From the NCBI GenBank assembly GCA_026874595.1, contig CM049318.1, forward strand, positions 28,172,956 through 28,236,955: DNA of 64,000 bases, written 5' to 3'. Under the pieces are notes generated by a model. The model was not told the origin of the DNA and did no database searches. It worked only from the letters and a program-made list of their open reading frames with translations. This DNA is from Sipunculus nudus (Eukaryota > Annelida > Sipuncula > Golfingiida > Sipunculidae). A program made the translations under genes and the position numbers. Below are positions 1 to 10,665 of this stretch, piece after piece. The stretch's first letter is position 1. Each line of letters starts with the position of its first letter.

Positions 1-2
1 GA

Positions 3-1837
3 ACCCTTCTTGAAAAGTCGGCAAGTAAGCAGGATGGACTAGTCCTTCTCTTTGATGAGGCACTGAACAAAAAAACTCAGTCAAAACAGATGGATATTCA
101 TATTCGAATGTGGAATGAACAACATGTTATTACACGTTACCTGAACTCAGAGTTTATGGGACATGCAACTGCATTGGATATGTCGGATCATTTTATGAAG
201 GGGATAGGGTGCATCGGCATGGACAAGGTCTTACAAATCTCAATGGATGGACCAAACGTTAATTGGAAATTTTATGAAGAAATATTGAAGGATCATCCTG
301 ATATTCTTAATATAGGAAGCTGCGGGTTGCATATTGTGCATGGTTCCTTCCAGGCTGGAGCGGCAGCTACTGAGTGGCATTTGGATAGCTTATTATCCAG
401 TATGTATTGGCTATTTAAAGACAGCCCTGCAAGGCGAGATGATTATGACAAAACCACCAAAGGTGCCTTATATCCATTAAAGTTCTGCAGCCACAGATGG
501 CTTGAAAACATTCCAGTAGCAGAGCGTGCTATTGACATTTGGCCTCACATTTGTGAATATGTGAAGTTTGTAACAACAAACAAGAGCTTACTCCTAAGTG
601 TAAATCATTCACTGTGGTACAAGAGAGCACAAAGAATACCCTCATTCTGGCAAAGTTGAATTTTTTCCTTAGTGTTGCACGGGTATTTCAACCTTTCTTG
701 GTGATGTATCAAGCAGATCGCCCAATGATACCTTTTCTTAAGGAAGACTTAAAGAAAATGCTACAGAAACTCATGAAGAGATTTATGAAGAATGATATCT
801 TGATAAGAGCTGACAGCACAGTGAAGCTGTTGCAGGATGTCAACCCTCTAGACAAAAAACAGTACTGCAACCCAAAGGAGATAGATATTGGATATGTGGC
901 TGATAAAGAGGTGAGGAAACTGTTCAGCAAGAAGGCCATCAGTGAGCTGACAGTACTGGAATTCAGGATGCAGTGTAGGTTATTCCTGGTGAAGCTTGTT
1001 TCAAAACTCTTGGAAAAGTCTCCAATCAAATACCCTTTGGTCAGATTCATTTCTTGTTTGGATCCAAGGATCATTTCATCATCAAAAACACCAACCTTGA
1101 GGAAGCTGATGAAATCCGTTCTGGACATTCTTGTTCAAGCAAAACGAGTTAAGGAAGGTGAATGTGATGAGATTCTTAGTCAGTTTACAGACTTTGTTGA
1201 TGGGACTGTAAGAGGTACATCTGACTTCAAAGCTTTTGATCCAAGAAACCAAGAATGCAGAGTAGACGAACCGTACTACAGACACATGAATCCCAAGACT
1301 GGCTTCAAGAAGCTGTTCAAAGTTGTGCAACTGTTGTTGCTTTTGTCACATGGACAAGCCACTGTGGAACGTGGATTTTCAGTCAATAGGCAGGTTGAAG
1401 GGGAAAACATGTCAGAAAAATCTTATGTTTCCCAGAGACTTGTATATGATCATGTCAAGCAAGCTGGTGGAACACTGCAGGTAACTGTAAACAAAGAAAT
1501 GCTTGCATCTGCAGCTGCTGCAAGACAGAGATATCATGCTCATTTGGAACAACAGAAAAGAGAGAAAGCAGCCGATCGAAAGAGCCTGAAGAGGAAAGTG
1601 GTTGTTGATCAGATTGATGAGTTGAAGAACAAAAAGGTCAGGTTAGAGGAGTACATAAAGGACATGAACAAGCAGGCCGATAAATGGGCAGAAGAAGCAG
1701 AGGCTAAAGGGAAACTTTGTATGATTGCCAGGTCAAATAGCTTGCGTAGAACTGTGAATGAAAAGAAGATGGAACTTGCTGAAGTGGATTCCTGTCTCGA
1801 TGAGAAGTTGCAGGAACTTAAACAGAACAAACTTTAA
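3..1837 (+). pseudogene. hAT-superfamily transposase-like gene, 5' end off the window, one frameshift
   Basis: The frame is already open at base 3, so the gene starts outside the window. The first segment (to about 590) has acidic residues in a DEAL context and in MDGPNVNW, then CSHRW, which fits the RNase H-like core of hAT transposases. The second segment runs to a TAA at 1837. It carries SHGQATVERGFSVNRQ (about 1346-1393), the hallmark of the hAT C-terminal dimerisation region, followed by about 95 residues of lysine/glutamate-rich coiled coil. The two segments lie in different frames. A duplicated CT at about 591-592 explains the shift: the second frame is open from there and continues the same protein. 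There are no introns, and I saw no terminal inverted repeats or 8-bp target duplication nearby. It is either a decayed transposon copy or a member of an intronless transposase-derived family with a recent lesion or a sequencing error. No poly(A) signal is obvious just after the stop. Confidence 0.75.
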
Positions 1838-2838
1838 TTGAAACAGTTGCATCTGTAATAAGTGTACATATTTTAATTATTTTTTTATCGTTTGACATTG
1901 GTAGTTTAGTGGTTAATGTGAAGAGTTTGGAACATATGATAAGAAGCCTGCAGCAGTAGGCCCAGGAAATAAGTACACTGAGATGTAATTGAGTTGACAT
2001 TAGAATTCATTCTGCTGAACAGATCAAGTTGCTAAAAGGTAGGTTCTGTATTATTTAATCACCTTGATGCATATTGTGTGACCATATTCTTGTAAAGGTA
2101 TAATTTCTCTTTCCCGCAACTGGCTTGGTTGAAACACCTTCCTTACAAATGCCATTGATGCGTCCATAAATGTTGATGTCCTTGAAAATACTTTTCTGGT
2201 CCTTGAAAAGTGCTTGAAATTTTTCTCATAATTAGTGTATGAACCCTGTGGGATAACGCCTGTTCTTTCATACTGTGAAGAATCAAAGTTATCAATTCTC
2301 TAATATGAAATTTATAGATTTAGTGCTCAGAAGCTATTACGGAAATAAGTCGGAAGTGCCCCGATGCCGTCCATAGCTGTAAACTCGAAAGCCACGGCCA
2401 CGCACTGGGCAACAAACGGTCAGTTTTCAGTCATTCGCCAAAGGCAGTTCCAAATAAGTTTTTTCCATTCATATCTTTATTTTTATACAATACATAATGC
2501 ATACTAAAATATGATAAAAAAACAAAACATGATAAAAAAAACAAAATAACGAAAACGGCAATAAAATATATTTATAAATTTAGTTGTAATTAAATATTAA
2601 CACAGCTTTAATATATTTTTTATTTGCTGCGTAAACATAAAAGTTCAATATATCCCAACAGGACATCGCTAGAAAACCAGCAAAACATGTTTGTACCACA
2701 CAAAACTAATGAAATGACTAAATGTTTGAGTTAAACGAATTATTTTATGTGTTCGGAAAAATATAGTTAAAATATATCTTACAAAAAGATAAAACAAATT
2801 CAGATAATTTACGTGCATGTGTGATTACTAAATTTATT
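1838..2838. other. Gene-free AT-rich stretch
   Basis: No supported gene. The stretch at 2178-2222 repeats a CCTTGAAAA-type motif that recurs at about 19285-19400, so it is probably a dispersed repeat fragment. The part from 2500 to 2800 is A-rich and low in complexity. Confidence 0.5.
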
Positions 2839-3500
2839 TTTAGCTCGGCTGACTGAAAGTCCGTCTGTCTGTCCGTCCGTTAACCAGGCACAAATCGTAA
2901 CCGCTGGTTCTAGAATCTTCTTCTTATTTGACATGCAGGAAGATCCATGAAAAATCTACTTGGAAACCTGAAATTAAGTATCTGTTACCCATATCCTCCG
3001 AGCTATGGGGCACAGGGGTAACCCCCTCCCCGGTAACCCCCCCCCCCCCCCCGAATAATTAAAATTTCAATTTCTTACATAAGCTCCAGTATCTGAACAA
3101 CCAATGCATTGATCACCATGATTCGTTGCATGTATATTCATCATGAAGTGTTTCATCAGTTCCTGCAGACTGGTGGCGCCACCTGGATTTTTTTTCGAAA
3201 TTTTACGCATTTTTATTTCTCTTTTTGAGACCTTCACAGATGTGGTCGTCCATTAACAGGACACAAATTGTTACCATTGCACCTAGAATCTTCTTACCTG
3301 ACATCCAGGGAGGTCCATGAAAAATCTCCAGCGAAACCTCTATTTTTGAGACCGTCAAAGATGTGGTCGTCTGTTAATGGGGCTCAAATTTCAACCACGA
3401 CATGGAATCTTCTTATTCAACATTCAGGGAGGTCCATGAAAAATCTTCACGGAACCCTGGAATTAGGTCTCTGTTACCCATTATCCTCTGCGTTATTGGG
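2839..3500 (+). repeat. Three degenerate copies of a GTCCGTTAAC-type repeat unit
   Basis: Three related units start near 2870, 3240 and 3360. Each runs from a GTCnNTTAAC-like motif through AGAATCTTCTT, a 'CAGGGAGGTCCATGAAAAATCT' type block and, in the first and third, a 'CTGTTACCCAT..TCCTC' block. The first unit opens with TAGCTCGGCTGACT and a GTCCGTCCGT run, which ties it to the GCTCAGCTGA repeat family seen at 20703 and 23381. A 12-bp perfect palindrome, GGTGGCGCCACC, sits between units at 3172-3183. A C-run near 3037-3052 interrupts the first unit. Confidence 0.6.
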
Positions 3501-4913
3501 CTCAGAAGAATTACCCTTAAATCATAAATATATGCACAGAAGAAGCCAGAAATCAGATAAATTCTTTTTCAAATGGTAGGTGAATGGGCACCTTAAACCT
3601 TAATCTAAGATAAGTAATCTCATAAATGGGATCTTTCTGAACCCATAAGACACTGAGGTGTCGAGTAAAATTTGTAAATATGTCTATAGAGGTGTTTTAA
3701 AGAATCTAACTGATGTAGGCATATTTAACTTGAAAGTTCCACTTAAAATTGCTGACATCATGCTATATTTATTTTCGGCGAACAAACCCATTTCGATAAA
3801 TTTTCGACTACTCATCAAATCAATTAATGCGGAAACTGAAGTAAATACGGTGCACTATATATTTACCGCGAAATAAGACATTTCAATTACAAATATTAAT
3901 TTGTAATGAACAAAAATCGTCTTTATAAAGATACTTTTCATGCGCCTTTATATCCCCTACATGTATACTTTCAATTATTATTTGATACTTGTATATTTAC
4001 CTTTTTAATGATTGAATTATGTTTCAAAGAATTAAACAATAAGCTAACAGGATGCTGCTTATTAGGCCTGGTGTTCACTGGACTAGTCGAAACTTTAGAT
4101 AGTGTATCCTGTTTTGCATAAAGCATTAAAGACCTCCCTCCGGACCCATTACTTGCTTGTATCAAGGTCTGTTATAAAATCGATTATTTGCTATTTATAT
4201 AAGAAACGAAATTTTGTTATTTTCAGGATACATATACTTTCGGGGCACATTTGTAACGTGTATTAAATATTATCAAAATGATTTAGTTTTTATGTTTCCA
4301 ACTTCTTAAATAATGAAACGGCTTAAATTAATGGTGAATTATATTACTTAGCTTGTTTTACAAGAAAAAAAAAACAATTTTTATGTGATCGTAAAATATA
4401 AAAATACACACACTTTACACAACAGATTGAATTATGATAAATACATCATCTGGATGAAATTGAAATGCTTTATTGACACGCATACTACCATTTCTTGACC
4501 AGTTCTTTGCCGTGCATGGCTTCCGAGGTTTACATACTTATATACGACATCCGGACACTGATTTCCGCGATGCCTTCCGAACACAAAATCGTCTGAAACT
4601 TTCATATTAGAGAATATATAAATAATGTTCTTCAAAGTATGATAGAACAGGCCTTTCCTCGTCAATAAAAATCAAAATGGGGATATTTTTTGTATATTTT
4701 AGCGCTGTGTTTATTAACAAAGGACCTGTGGGTTACAGCGCTCAGCTGAAATAAATTCTAAGAATATTTGTATAAAATCCTAGTGATTGTGCTGAATGTG
4801 CACTTTTATGTACTAGGCCTACATGAAAGATGCAGGAGCCTCTAATGATCATAAACATGTATTTGTAAAAGTCTCATTATTTCAACTAATTAAGTGACTG
4901 TTATATGCAGCTA

Positions 4914-4920
<7 letters not shown>
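3501..4920. other. Gene-free stretch, nothing recognised
   Basis: Only short chance frames (up to about 77 codons) are present, without family motifs, splice context or base composition that would support coding. I see no repeat boundary here. Confidence 0.5.

Positions 4921-4985
<65 letters not shown>
4921..4985. repeat. (TA)n microsatellite
   Basis: About 65 bases of uninterrupted TA dinucleotide. Confidence 0.98.
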
Positions 4986-4988
<3 letters not shown>

Positions 4989-5171
4989 CTGGGAACATAC
5001 GAAACCTCTGCAAACTATAGAATAATGGACATAAGCTGAAGCATAATAATACACAATTTATTAACTGAAATAAAATGCTGTAAGATAGTAAACATTTTTC
5101 ATATTCGAATGAGCATAAACTAAATTTGATAAGCAAGGTAAAAAAAAAGCCAGTAGCCTTAACCGGTAGTT

Positions 5172-5535
5172 AAACAACCCCTCCCCCCCCCCCCCTTCTA
5201 GAGCTGAAAGAAGTACTCGAGTCCGGGTAATACTTACCGAGTAAGACTTACTGAATATTACTGCAAATTTACGGGCAGTGGTAGTTAACTTCGCAGAACG
5301 TGTTACTGACTTCTACATTTATGAGTATTTGCTTTCAAATGGATTTTTCCACTCTGTTTAATTTATGTATTTATATCTATTCCTTCGTTGGGATAAAGTT
5401 ACGAAGTCACGAAGTCAAATTTATGCATATTTTGCATCGGTTCTGTTCGTTCTATCTTTACAACGTTGCCATGGTAATGAGTACTCGAGTCCGAGTCGGG
5501 TAATGCCTATCGGGTACTCGAGTCCAAAAGTTTGT
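5172..5535. repeat. Small repeat with TACTCGAGTCC motifs near both ends
   Basis: A C-run near 5178-5196 is followed by GTACTCGAGTCCGGGTAA at about 5212. Related GAGTACTCGAGTCCGAG and GGGTACTCGAGTCC motifs occur at about 5480-5525. The motif is nearly self-complementary, so the two ends can be read as an imperfect inverted repeat around about 300 bp, as in a short MITE. No clean target duplication was found, so the assignment is weak. Confidence 0.35.
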
Positions 5536-5731
5536 ACACGTTTCAGCTTTACCCCCTTCCCCCATATCATGGTACTCTCTATTAATAATATGTATAATCA
5601 ACGTGCGAAAAAAAAAGTCTGGACTTGAAAGTGTGCCACACCTGCATTCAATTTGATCCCCGAACAAAATAATTTAATAACGAAAGCACCTTCGGCCAAA
5701 TAATGCTTCCAAGGTAGGCCATGAAAACAGC

Positions 5732-5768
5732 GTTTGCCAGGGGGCGCTTTAATCGCTTATTGGCAAAC
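5732..5768. promoter_or_regulatory. CTCF-like motif inside an 8-bp inverted repeat, upstream of a candidate first exon
   Basis: GCCAGGGGGCGC at 5737-5748 matches the core of the animal CTCF motif. It lies between GTTTGCCA (5732-5739) and its exact complement TGGCAAAC (5761-5768), which are also NF1-like half-sites. The ATG of the candidate exon follows about 15 bases later, in a CATCATGGCGTC context that resembles a YY1 site. This arrangement fits a promoter-proximal position, but binding is inferred from motif shape only. Confidence 0.4.
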
Positions 5769-5782
5769 ATCCCAAAACCATC

Positions 5783-5841
5783 ATGGCGTCTCTCATACGA
5801 GGCACCAAGATTGCGAGATCACTTTATTTTTCAACAAAAGT
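5783..5841 (+). CDS. Candidate first coding exon: mitochondrial-presequence-like start of an unidentified protein
   Basis: The ATG at 5783 opens 19 codons rich in Arg, Lys, Ser and Thr with no acidic residue (begins MASLIRGTKIARSLYFSTK), as expected of an amphipathic mitochondrial import signal. The frame then meets GTAAGT at 5842-5847, a strong splice donor, and a stop two bases into the putative intron. The exon would end in phase 2. The upstream 50 bases hold a CTCF-like site and a YY1-like context at the ATG. I cannot name the protein and do not see a convincing second exon. An acceptor-like TTTATAG at about 5948 leads into an open stretch to about 6106, but that stretch has no recognisable domain. 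This could be a real gene start whose remaining exons are small or distant, or a chance assembly of features. Confidence 0.4.
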
Positions 5842-5847
5842 GTAAGT

Positions 5848-7663
5848 ATACAGACTTCATAAATCCGACAGAAAAATAAAAGAAGCCGTATTTTTATTAT
5901 AAATACAGTGAATACACCGGTAATTACTCAGTATAATCTCATTTATAGTTTTCAACGAGAATTTAGCCCGAAGATGCTGCTTCATTCAAATCTGGTCATT
6001 TCCAAAGAGGTCAAGACGCTTTATTCCGATTCGCTCTGCTGTTCTGCACGAACGGAGTATGATAGTTGTGGATTCCGCACTTGAAATTATTTTATCAATA
6101 TATTGATGATAACTGAACATTAACGGGGAGGCAAACACAAAACCTATTAACCTAGAGGCTATTGTCTATAGAAAAATATGACTGAGTATGACTCGTAGTA
6201 TGAGCATACATTAGTCATTATGTACTATTGACGTATTGTCACTGTCAGAGGCCTCAGTGTAGGTGTGGGGGGGGGGGGGGGGGGTTAAACTATATAATAA
6301 TAATATATATATAATACTTCTAATCACCCACCCACCCCCTCCACCACTATTGTACATACTAGACTAAGAGGGGGGGAATTAATATAGGACACTTTTGGCC
6401 TCGTCGGCTTACAGTTCTGTTACTAAAATCAAGAGAACGCCGGTCACAGCTGAGGCCGGTCATTGGTCCCGAGGTGGCCGCGTTAAACAAATAGGCCTAA
6501 AAGTTAACTTTTATTTAGTATTGGCTGTAGTTATAGGAATTTATTGACAAAAACCAGTCATACACCTTAATTAATCACTTGCAGTCTGTCATGATTACAA
6601 AAACTGATCGATTCCTGAGGAATTTTAGGCAAGCGTCAGATACTATACCCGGGTGTCAGATATATTTGCCTGCTATTTTTTTTTAATGGTTTACCATTAC
6701 AGTAGCCTACTTTAGTAGATACCCTACACACTCAAGTGACCTGCAAACAATAAAATTAAAATATTATTATTTACTGATTTGTTGTAACATGTAGACTGAT
6801 ATCTCTTATTCTAAAATAATTCTGGTTCTTAAACTTAAAGAAGGTGCAAAGTAGGTTTTCATTTACCATTTCAAAATTTAAGGTTCCTTCATTGAAATAT
6901 AACTTATAAATTTTTTCTTTATATAATTTTTTTTTTAAATTAGATAAGCATTTGGGGATGGAATAGACTATAATAATCAATATTGTTTTAGGACATTCCC
7001 TTCAATACTGGCTGGGTACACATATATACTCTTCACCTAATGATTGTATATATTACTAATGCTATACCATCGTAAACATATCGATTCCAACAATGACACT
7101 CCATTTCAAACGACAGTTTTTAAAAAGGGCATATGAACATATCGAAACTTAGCTGAGTTATACAGAAAAGAACCCCCACCCCACCCCACCCTGGATCCGC
7201 CACTGTAATTAATAAACCTACTGGTTGACATCCACGTTCGTGTGTACGTATGTGCGTGTTTATTCACAACAGCCATCCTGCAATGATGAACAGAATCTCA
7301 TGAAATTTTCAGTGTATTTCGAGAATGGGGCAATGAAAAATCGATTAGATTATGGTGCGGATCCGGCTCTCGACCCAGATTCAGAACATGTTCAAGGAAT
7401 ATTCACGAATTTATATTTACTTACGTGCACGAAAGAATCAGGGAATGTGGGCTGAATAAGTGAATGAAAACACATGGCGGTCGTGGCGGGGACTTCCATT
7501 CTTTAGAAATTCCTTTAGTAACTGAGAAACCCGTATCTCATCAGTGATTCATGTGTTTTTTTTCTTGCTGCCTTTGGTAATATATATGGCCAATATTAAG
7601 TTCATGTCCAAGTTAAATTTACTACTAGAACAGCTTAATAATGAATGTCGTCTCTATTTTTAG
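5848..7663. other. Gene-free stretch with a poly-G tract and a transposon-end remnant
   Basis: An uninterrupted run of 18 G lies at 6267-6284. At 7191-7205, CTGGATCCGCCACTG is an isolated right end of the GGATCC-type TIR element also seen at 13790-13925 and 33023-33234. No supported exon is seen, apart from the weak acceptor at about 5948 mentioned for the preceding exon. Confidence 0.5.
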
Positions 7664-7699
7664 GCAGTTCTAAGGCCGGGGAAACGTCAAAATCAGTAG

Positions 7700-7737
7700 A
7701 TGGACAAGGAGTGGACTACATGAGAGATCCAAGCTAA
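7700..7737 (+). promoter_or_regulatory. Two overlapping upstream ORFs in the leader of the 7801 gene
   Basis: After an acceptor-like TCTCTATTTTTAG ending at 7663, the leader holds a 7-codon ORF (7700-7723). Its TGA overlaps the ATG of a 5-codon ORF (7720-7737) in an ATGA arrangement. Upstream ORFs of this type usually lower translation of the main frame. Whether this leader is transcribed is inferred. Confidence 0.35.
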
Positions 7738-7800
7738 GGTTGACAGTTTAAACACATCAGCTCTGAGGGAGATCTCCAAGAGAGTATAAAGTGAAGACAG

Positions 7801-8541
7801 ATGGCCAATTCAGTTGATTCTAGCACTGAGACAGAACTAAGTGAATGCCTGAGTGGTATCATGAACCACATCAACACACTCAATCTAAACCTCGGGAAAG
7901 TTAACGCCATGACCTCCAACATATTTAACGCCGTACAGAGGATAGAGAGGCAGTTGGAGGATGTTAACGTCCACGTCAGATGGAAAGATGAAGAAATCAA
8001 GCGTGTCACCGCCTGCATCCTACAGTCGGTCCACATTCTCTGCAACGCAACGGAGAGACTGGAGAACGCAGTTTCAACTCTCAAGGAAGGTATTTTTCCT
8101 CTCCTGAAAAGTTTGGTGGACGCTCAGAGGGAGCTTGCGGTCCAAATGGCCACACAAGCAAATAATGTTGATATAATGATAAATACTATCCTTGCAAGCA
8201 ACAACTTATTCAATGTCAGGAGGTACCCTGTAATGGTGTCCCCTAAAACAATTTCGGTGAATGGTCAGAGGGAGGACAGCAGAGCGAATGACTCGAAGAG
8301 TCTTTGTGGGGCATTATCAGAAGCGAAGGAATCGCAAATTCAGCAACCGTCTGTAGCTGAGAAATCTTCAGATCTGACGACAAGAGAGGAGTCTATTAAA
8401 TTTAGTAGAAAACGGAAGGACAGCAATCGCCAACGAACTCCTCCGGGGATGAGTTCCATGGCATCTTCGGAGAGAAAGAGAAAGTCGTGTGAACACGGCA
8501 CGGGGACGAGCAAACGGAGAAAACGCAAGAGGGACATGTGA
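7801..8541 (+). CDS. Unrecognised coiled-coil protein with basic C-terminal tail (246 aa)
   Basis: This is one of the longest uninterrupted frames in the window, and its base composition is richer in G and C than its flanks. Residues about 15-135 are hydrophilic with regularly spaced Leu, Ile and Val and no glycine clusters, which suggests long helices or a coiled coil. Residues 150-200 are Ser- and Gln-rich and probably disordered. Residues 203-246 are strongly basic, ending SKRRKRKRDM, which fits a nuclear localisation signal. ATG 7801 has G at +4 and is the first long-frame ATG after two tiny upstream ORFs. A splice acceptor at 7662-7663 and a poly(A) signal at 8720 suggest that this is the last exon of a gene with untranslated 5' exon(s). 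The frame is oddly organised at its end: the TGA is followed directly by an in-frame ATG and 27 more codons, ending in TAG at 8623-8625, with an acidic tail. I do not recognise the family. Confidence 0.6.
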   Translation: MANSVDSSTETELSECLSGIMNHINTLNLNLGKVNAMTSNIFNAVQRIERQLEDVNVHVRWKDEEIKRVTACILQSVHILCNATERLENAVSTLKEGIFPLLKSLVDAQRELAVQMATQANNVDIMINTILASNNLFNVRRYPVMVSPKTISVNGQREDSRANDSKSLCGALSEAKESQIQQPSVAEKSSDLTTREESIKFSRKRKDSNRQRTPPGMSSMASSERKRKSCEHGTGTSKRRKRKRDM

Positions 8542-8625
8542 ATGGGGAGTACCAGTACCGGATATGTGTGGACTTCCGGTGATGACGAGGGGTTCAACTC
8601 GTGCGAAGAGGACAAGGAAGACTAG
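8542..8625 (+). other. In-frame extension after the UGA of the 7801 gene, acidic tail
   Basis: Directly after the UGA at 8539-8541 the same frame continues with ATG and 26 further codons. It is rich in Asp and Glu near its end (SGDDEGFNSCEEDKED) and stops at TAG 8623-8625. It could be a stop-codon readthrough extension, the remains of a longer protein with one nonsense change, or chance. The adjacent third frame is also open over 8489-8689, so a frameshift is another possibility. Confidence 0.3.
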
Positions 8626-8719
8626 AAGCAAGGCGGTCCTGTCCATATCATCCACAGACGGCGAGATAAGGTGGAACACTGGTAAATGACATATGCGGTG
8701 TGAAGGAACCTTGAATTTA

Positions 8720-8725
8720 AATAAA
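8720..8725 (+). terminator. Poly(A) signal AATAAA downstream of the 7801 gene
   Basis: A canonical AATAAA lies 179 bases after the TGA at 8541, in AT-rich sequence, which is a suitable distance for a short 3' UTR. Confidence 0.45.
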
Positions 8726-8740
8726 AGTTGAACTTACTTC

Positions 8741-10395
8741 ATTTTAAATTACAAAAAGGTTGAATTTTGAAAGGTTGTTGGATTGTGGAAATCAACAGAA
8801 TAGAGTAAAATTGAATATAATCCATTGCAAATATCAAATTCATGGAAAACAAACATATATTTTTACCTTGATACAAGGCAACATTTTATTGAGTATTTTG
8901 AATAAAGTGTCAATAGAAATACCATATATTCTTAATTTCAATTTTGACACACTGATGTCTGTTTAAAGTCCAAAGATTTTACATTAGGCTTACACTGCAT
9001 CCCCTCCCCCCCCCCCACACACACACACACACATACATATCCCATAATGATGACGTCACATTGAGCACGAGACCGCGTCAGTTGCTCGCTGTATGTAGCC
9101 AATGAACTTTAAAGGGGAATAACCATATGTAAAGCATGTTAAATTAACATGAAAAATAGTGTCATCTCTTTAAAATACCTGCCAAAATATTAAAAACGTT
9201 TGCTTATACTCCTGTACATGAGTGTCAAAAACAGTGGACCGGACGCGATCACAGACGTGAGCATAAACACAGTGCGTGGGACTCCGTGATTAAGGACCGT
9301 AATGTCCATCCGGCAGAGCTATATCAGAGTACTTGAAGGTTATGTATGGACTCGTTTGCATTACTCCCTGTTTTGGGGTTTTTCATGCATGCGCGAAATC
9401 GGACCTCCTGTCAAGCGGCCTTTCTATTATAAACAGACACACGTGGACTGTTTACTAATACGCTAAGCCATGAAAAGGTGTTAAACAGCTCAAAAGAAGG
9501 TTCTGAGACCGTGTCATGGTGTGCTGGAGTGGTTTTGCCTGGAAACGTTTGTATAAGCAAAAGTGAATTGATAGTGAGAAAGAATAGGCATAATAATTAT
9601 ATTGCGCCTAATTATGTCCCTTCAAAGGTATCCTCCTTGTCCACAGAATATCTCAGAAGATCCATTTTAATGGACATTTGTGGAAGATTGTGCCACAGAG
9701 TAAGGACGAAGTGAGTAGATTATAAGGTTTATTATTTTATATTTGGAGATTTTGTATGGAAAAAAAAACTATACAGCAGCCACAAAAAGGAACTTAGAGA
9801 GATCCGGATACCGATCCGCATTTAAATTTTACCGAAACGCGCCAAAATTACAGTTGACTTCTTTGCCCTTTCGCCTTCCTCCCATAAAGTTCATATGAGT
9901 TCATTAAGGACTTTTGACTAAAAGGCACGGACATACAAACAGACCCTGCCGATCACACCCTTCCACCTTTCTTTCAGACCTTTGACCTATGAACTTAAAC
10001 TGTGAGCTATTGAAAAATGAAAATCGATAGGGATCCTACTTCAATGGTGGGTCCACTCTATACATGATATAAATGTAAAGTCAGACCTAATCGATTAATC
10101 TAAACTTGAGTCATCGCTCAGAAACCAATATTTGATAGATGGAGAGCGGACAGGATGATTACCAGAGGACTTCCGTTTTTTTAAGCGGGATCCAAAAAGT
10201 GTCAGGAAAAATTATTGTAACATTAAAAAAAAATGTTCATTTCAACAACCAGTGATCGTTCAGTGAATGGCAAATTCCAGTAAGACGCGACCTCTGGCGA
10301 TTAATATGAGAAACATTTCGACTGAATCCGGAGGTCACGTTTGTGTTGCCAAATGAGTCTGAGCAAATATTACGACAGCATCCAGATTGACTGAA
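8741..10395. other. Gene-free stretch with C/CA tract and a CRE-like site
   Basis: A C-run followed by (CA)n lies at about 9004-9034. TGACGTCA, a full cAMP-response-element palindrome, is at 9051-9058. An open frame of 78 codons at 9478-9714 shows no family signature. Nothing else was recognised. Confidence 0.5.
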
Positions 10396-10397
10396 CT

Positions 10398-10565
10398 TTT
10401 TGGGTGCTGATACGGACTACGCATAGGGGCCTACGGACTAAGCATACGTACCATATACGCATACGTACTACGCATGCGGATGAATGGAAACGGCCCAGTT
10501 ATAAAGTCTACAAAGCAATTTTTGCGGACTACGCATACGGTCTACGCACTTATGGAAAAGCACCT
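10398..10565 (+). repeat. Degenerate minisatellite of TACGGACTACGCATACG-type units
   Basis: Seven or more loosely conserved copies of an ACTACGCATACG-like motif occur between 10409 and 10552, with spacing irregular enough that it may be the arm of an older element. It abuts the left fragment of the repeat copy starting near 10568. Confidence 0.5.
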
Positions 10566-10665
10566 TTAGACGACTGGGTCACTGCGACTTCATTCATTTG
10601 AAAATTTAAGGAAAACTCCATTTTCCATTGAAAACCTGTTGTTACACTTCAGGACTGCTTGATAT

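Noticed and set aside
4882-5136. 84-codon minus-strand frame with Tyr-Ile repeats
   Set aside because: Produced by the (TA)n tract.
5949-6108. Second exon for the mitochondrial-presequence candidate
   Set aside because: The open stretch follows a TTTATAG acceptor, but the pyrimidine tract is poor and the resulting protein matches nothing I know.
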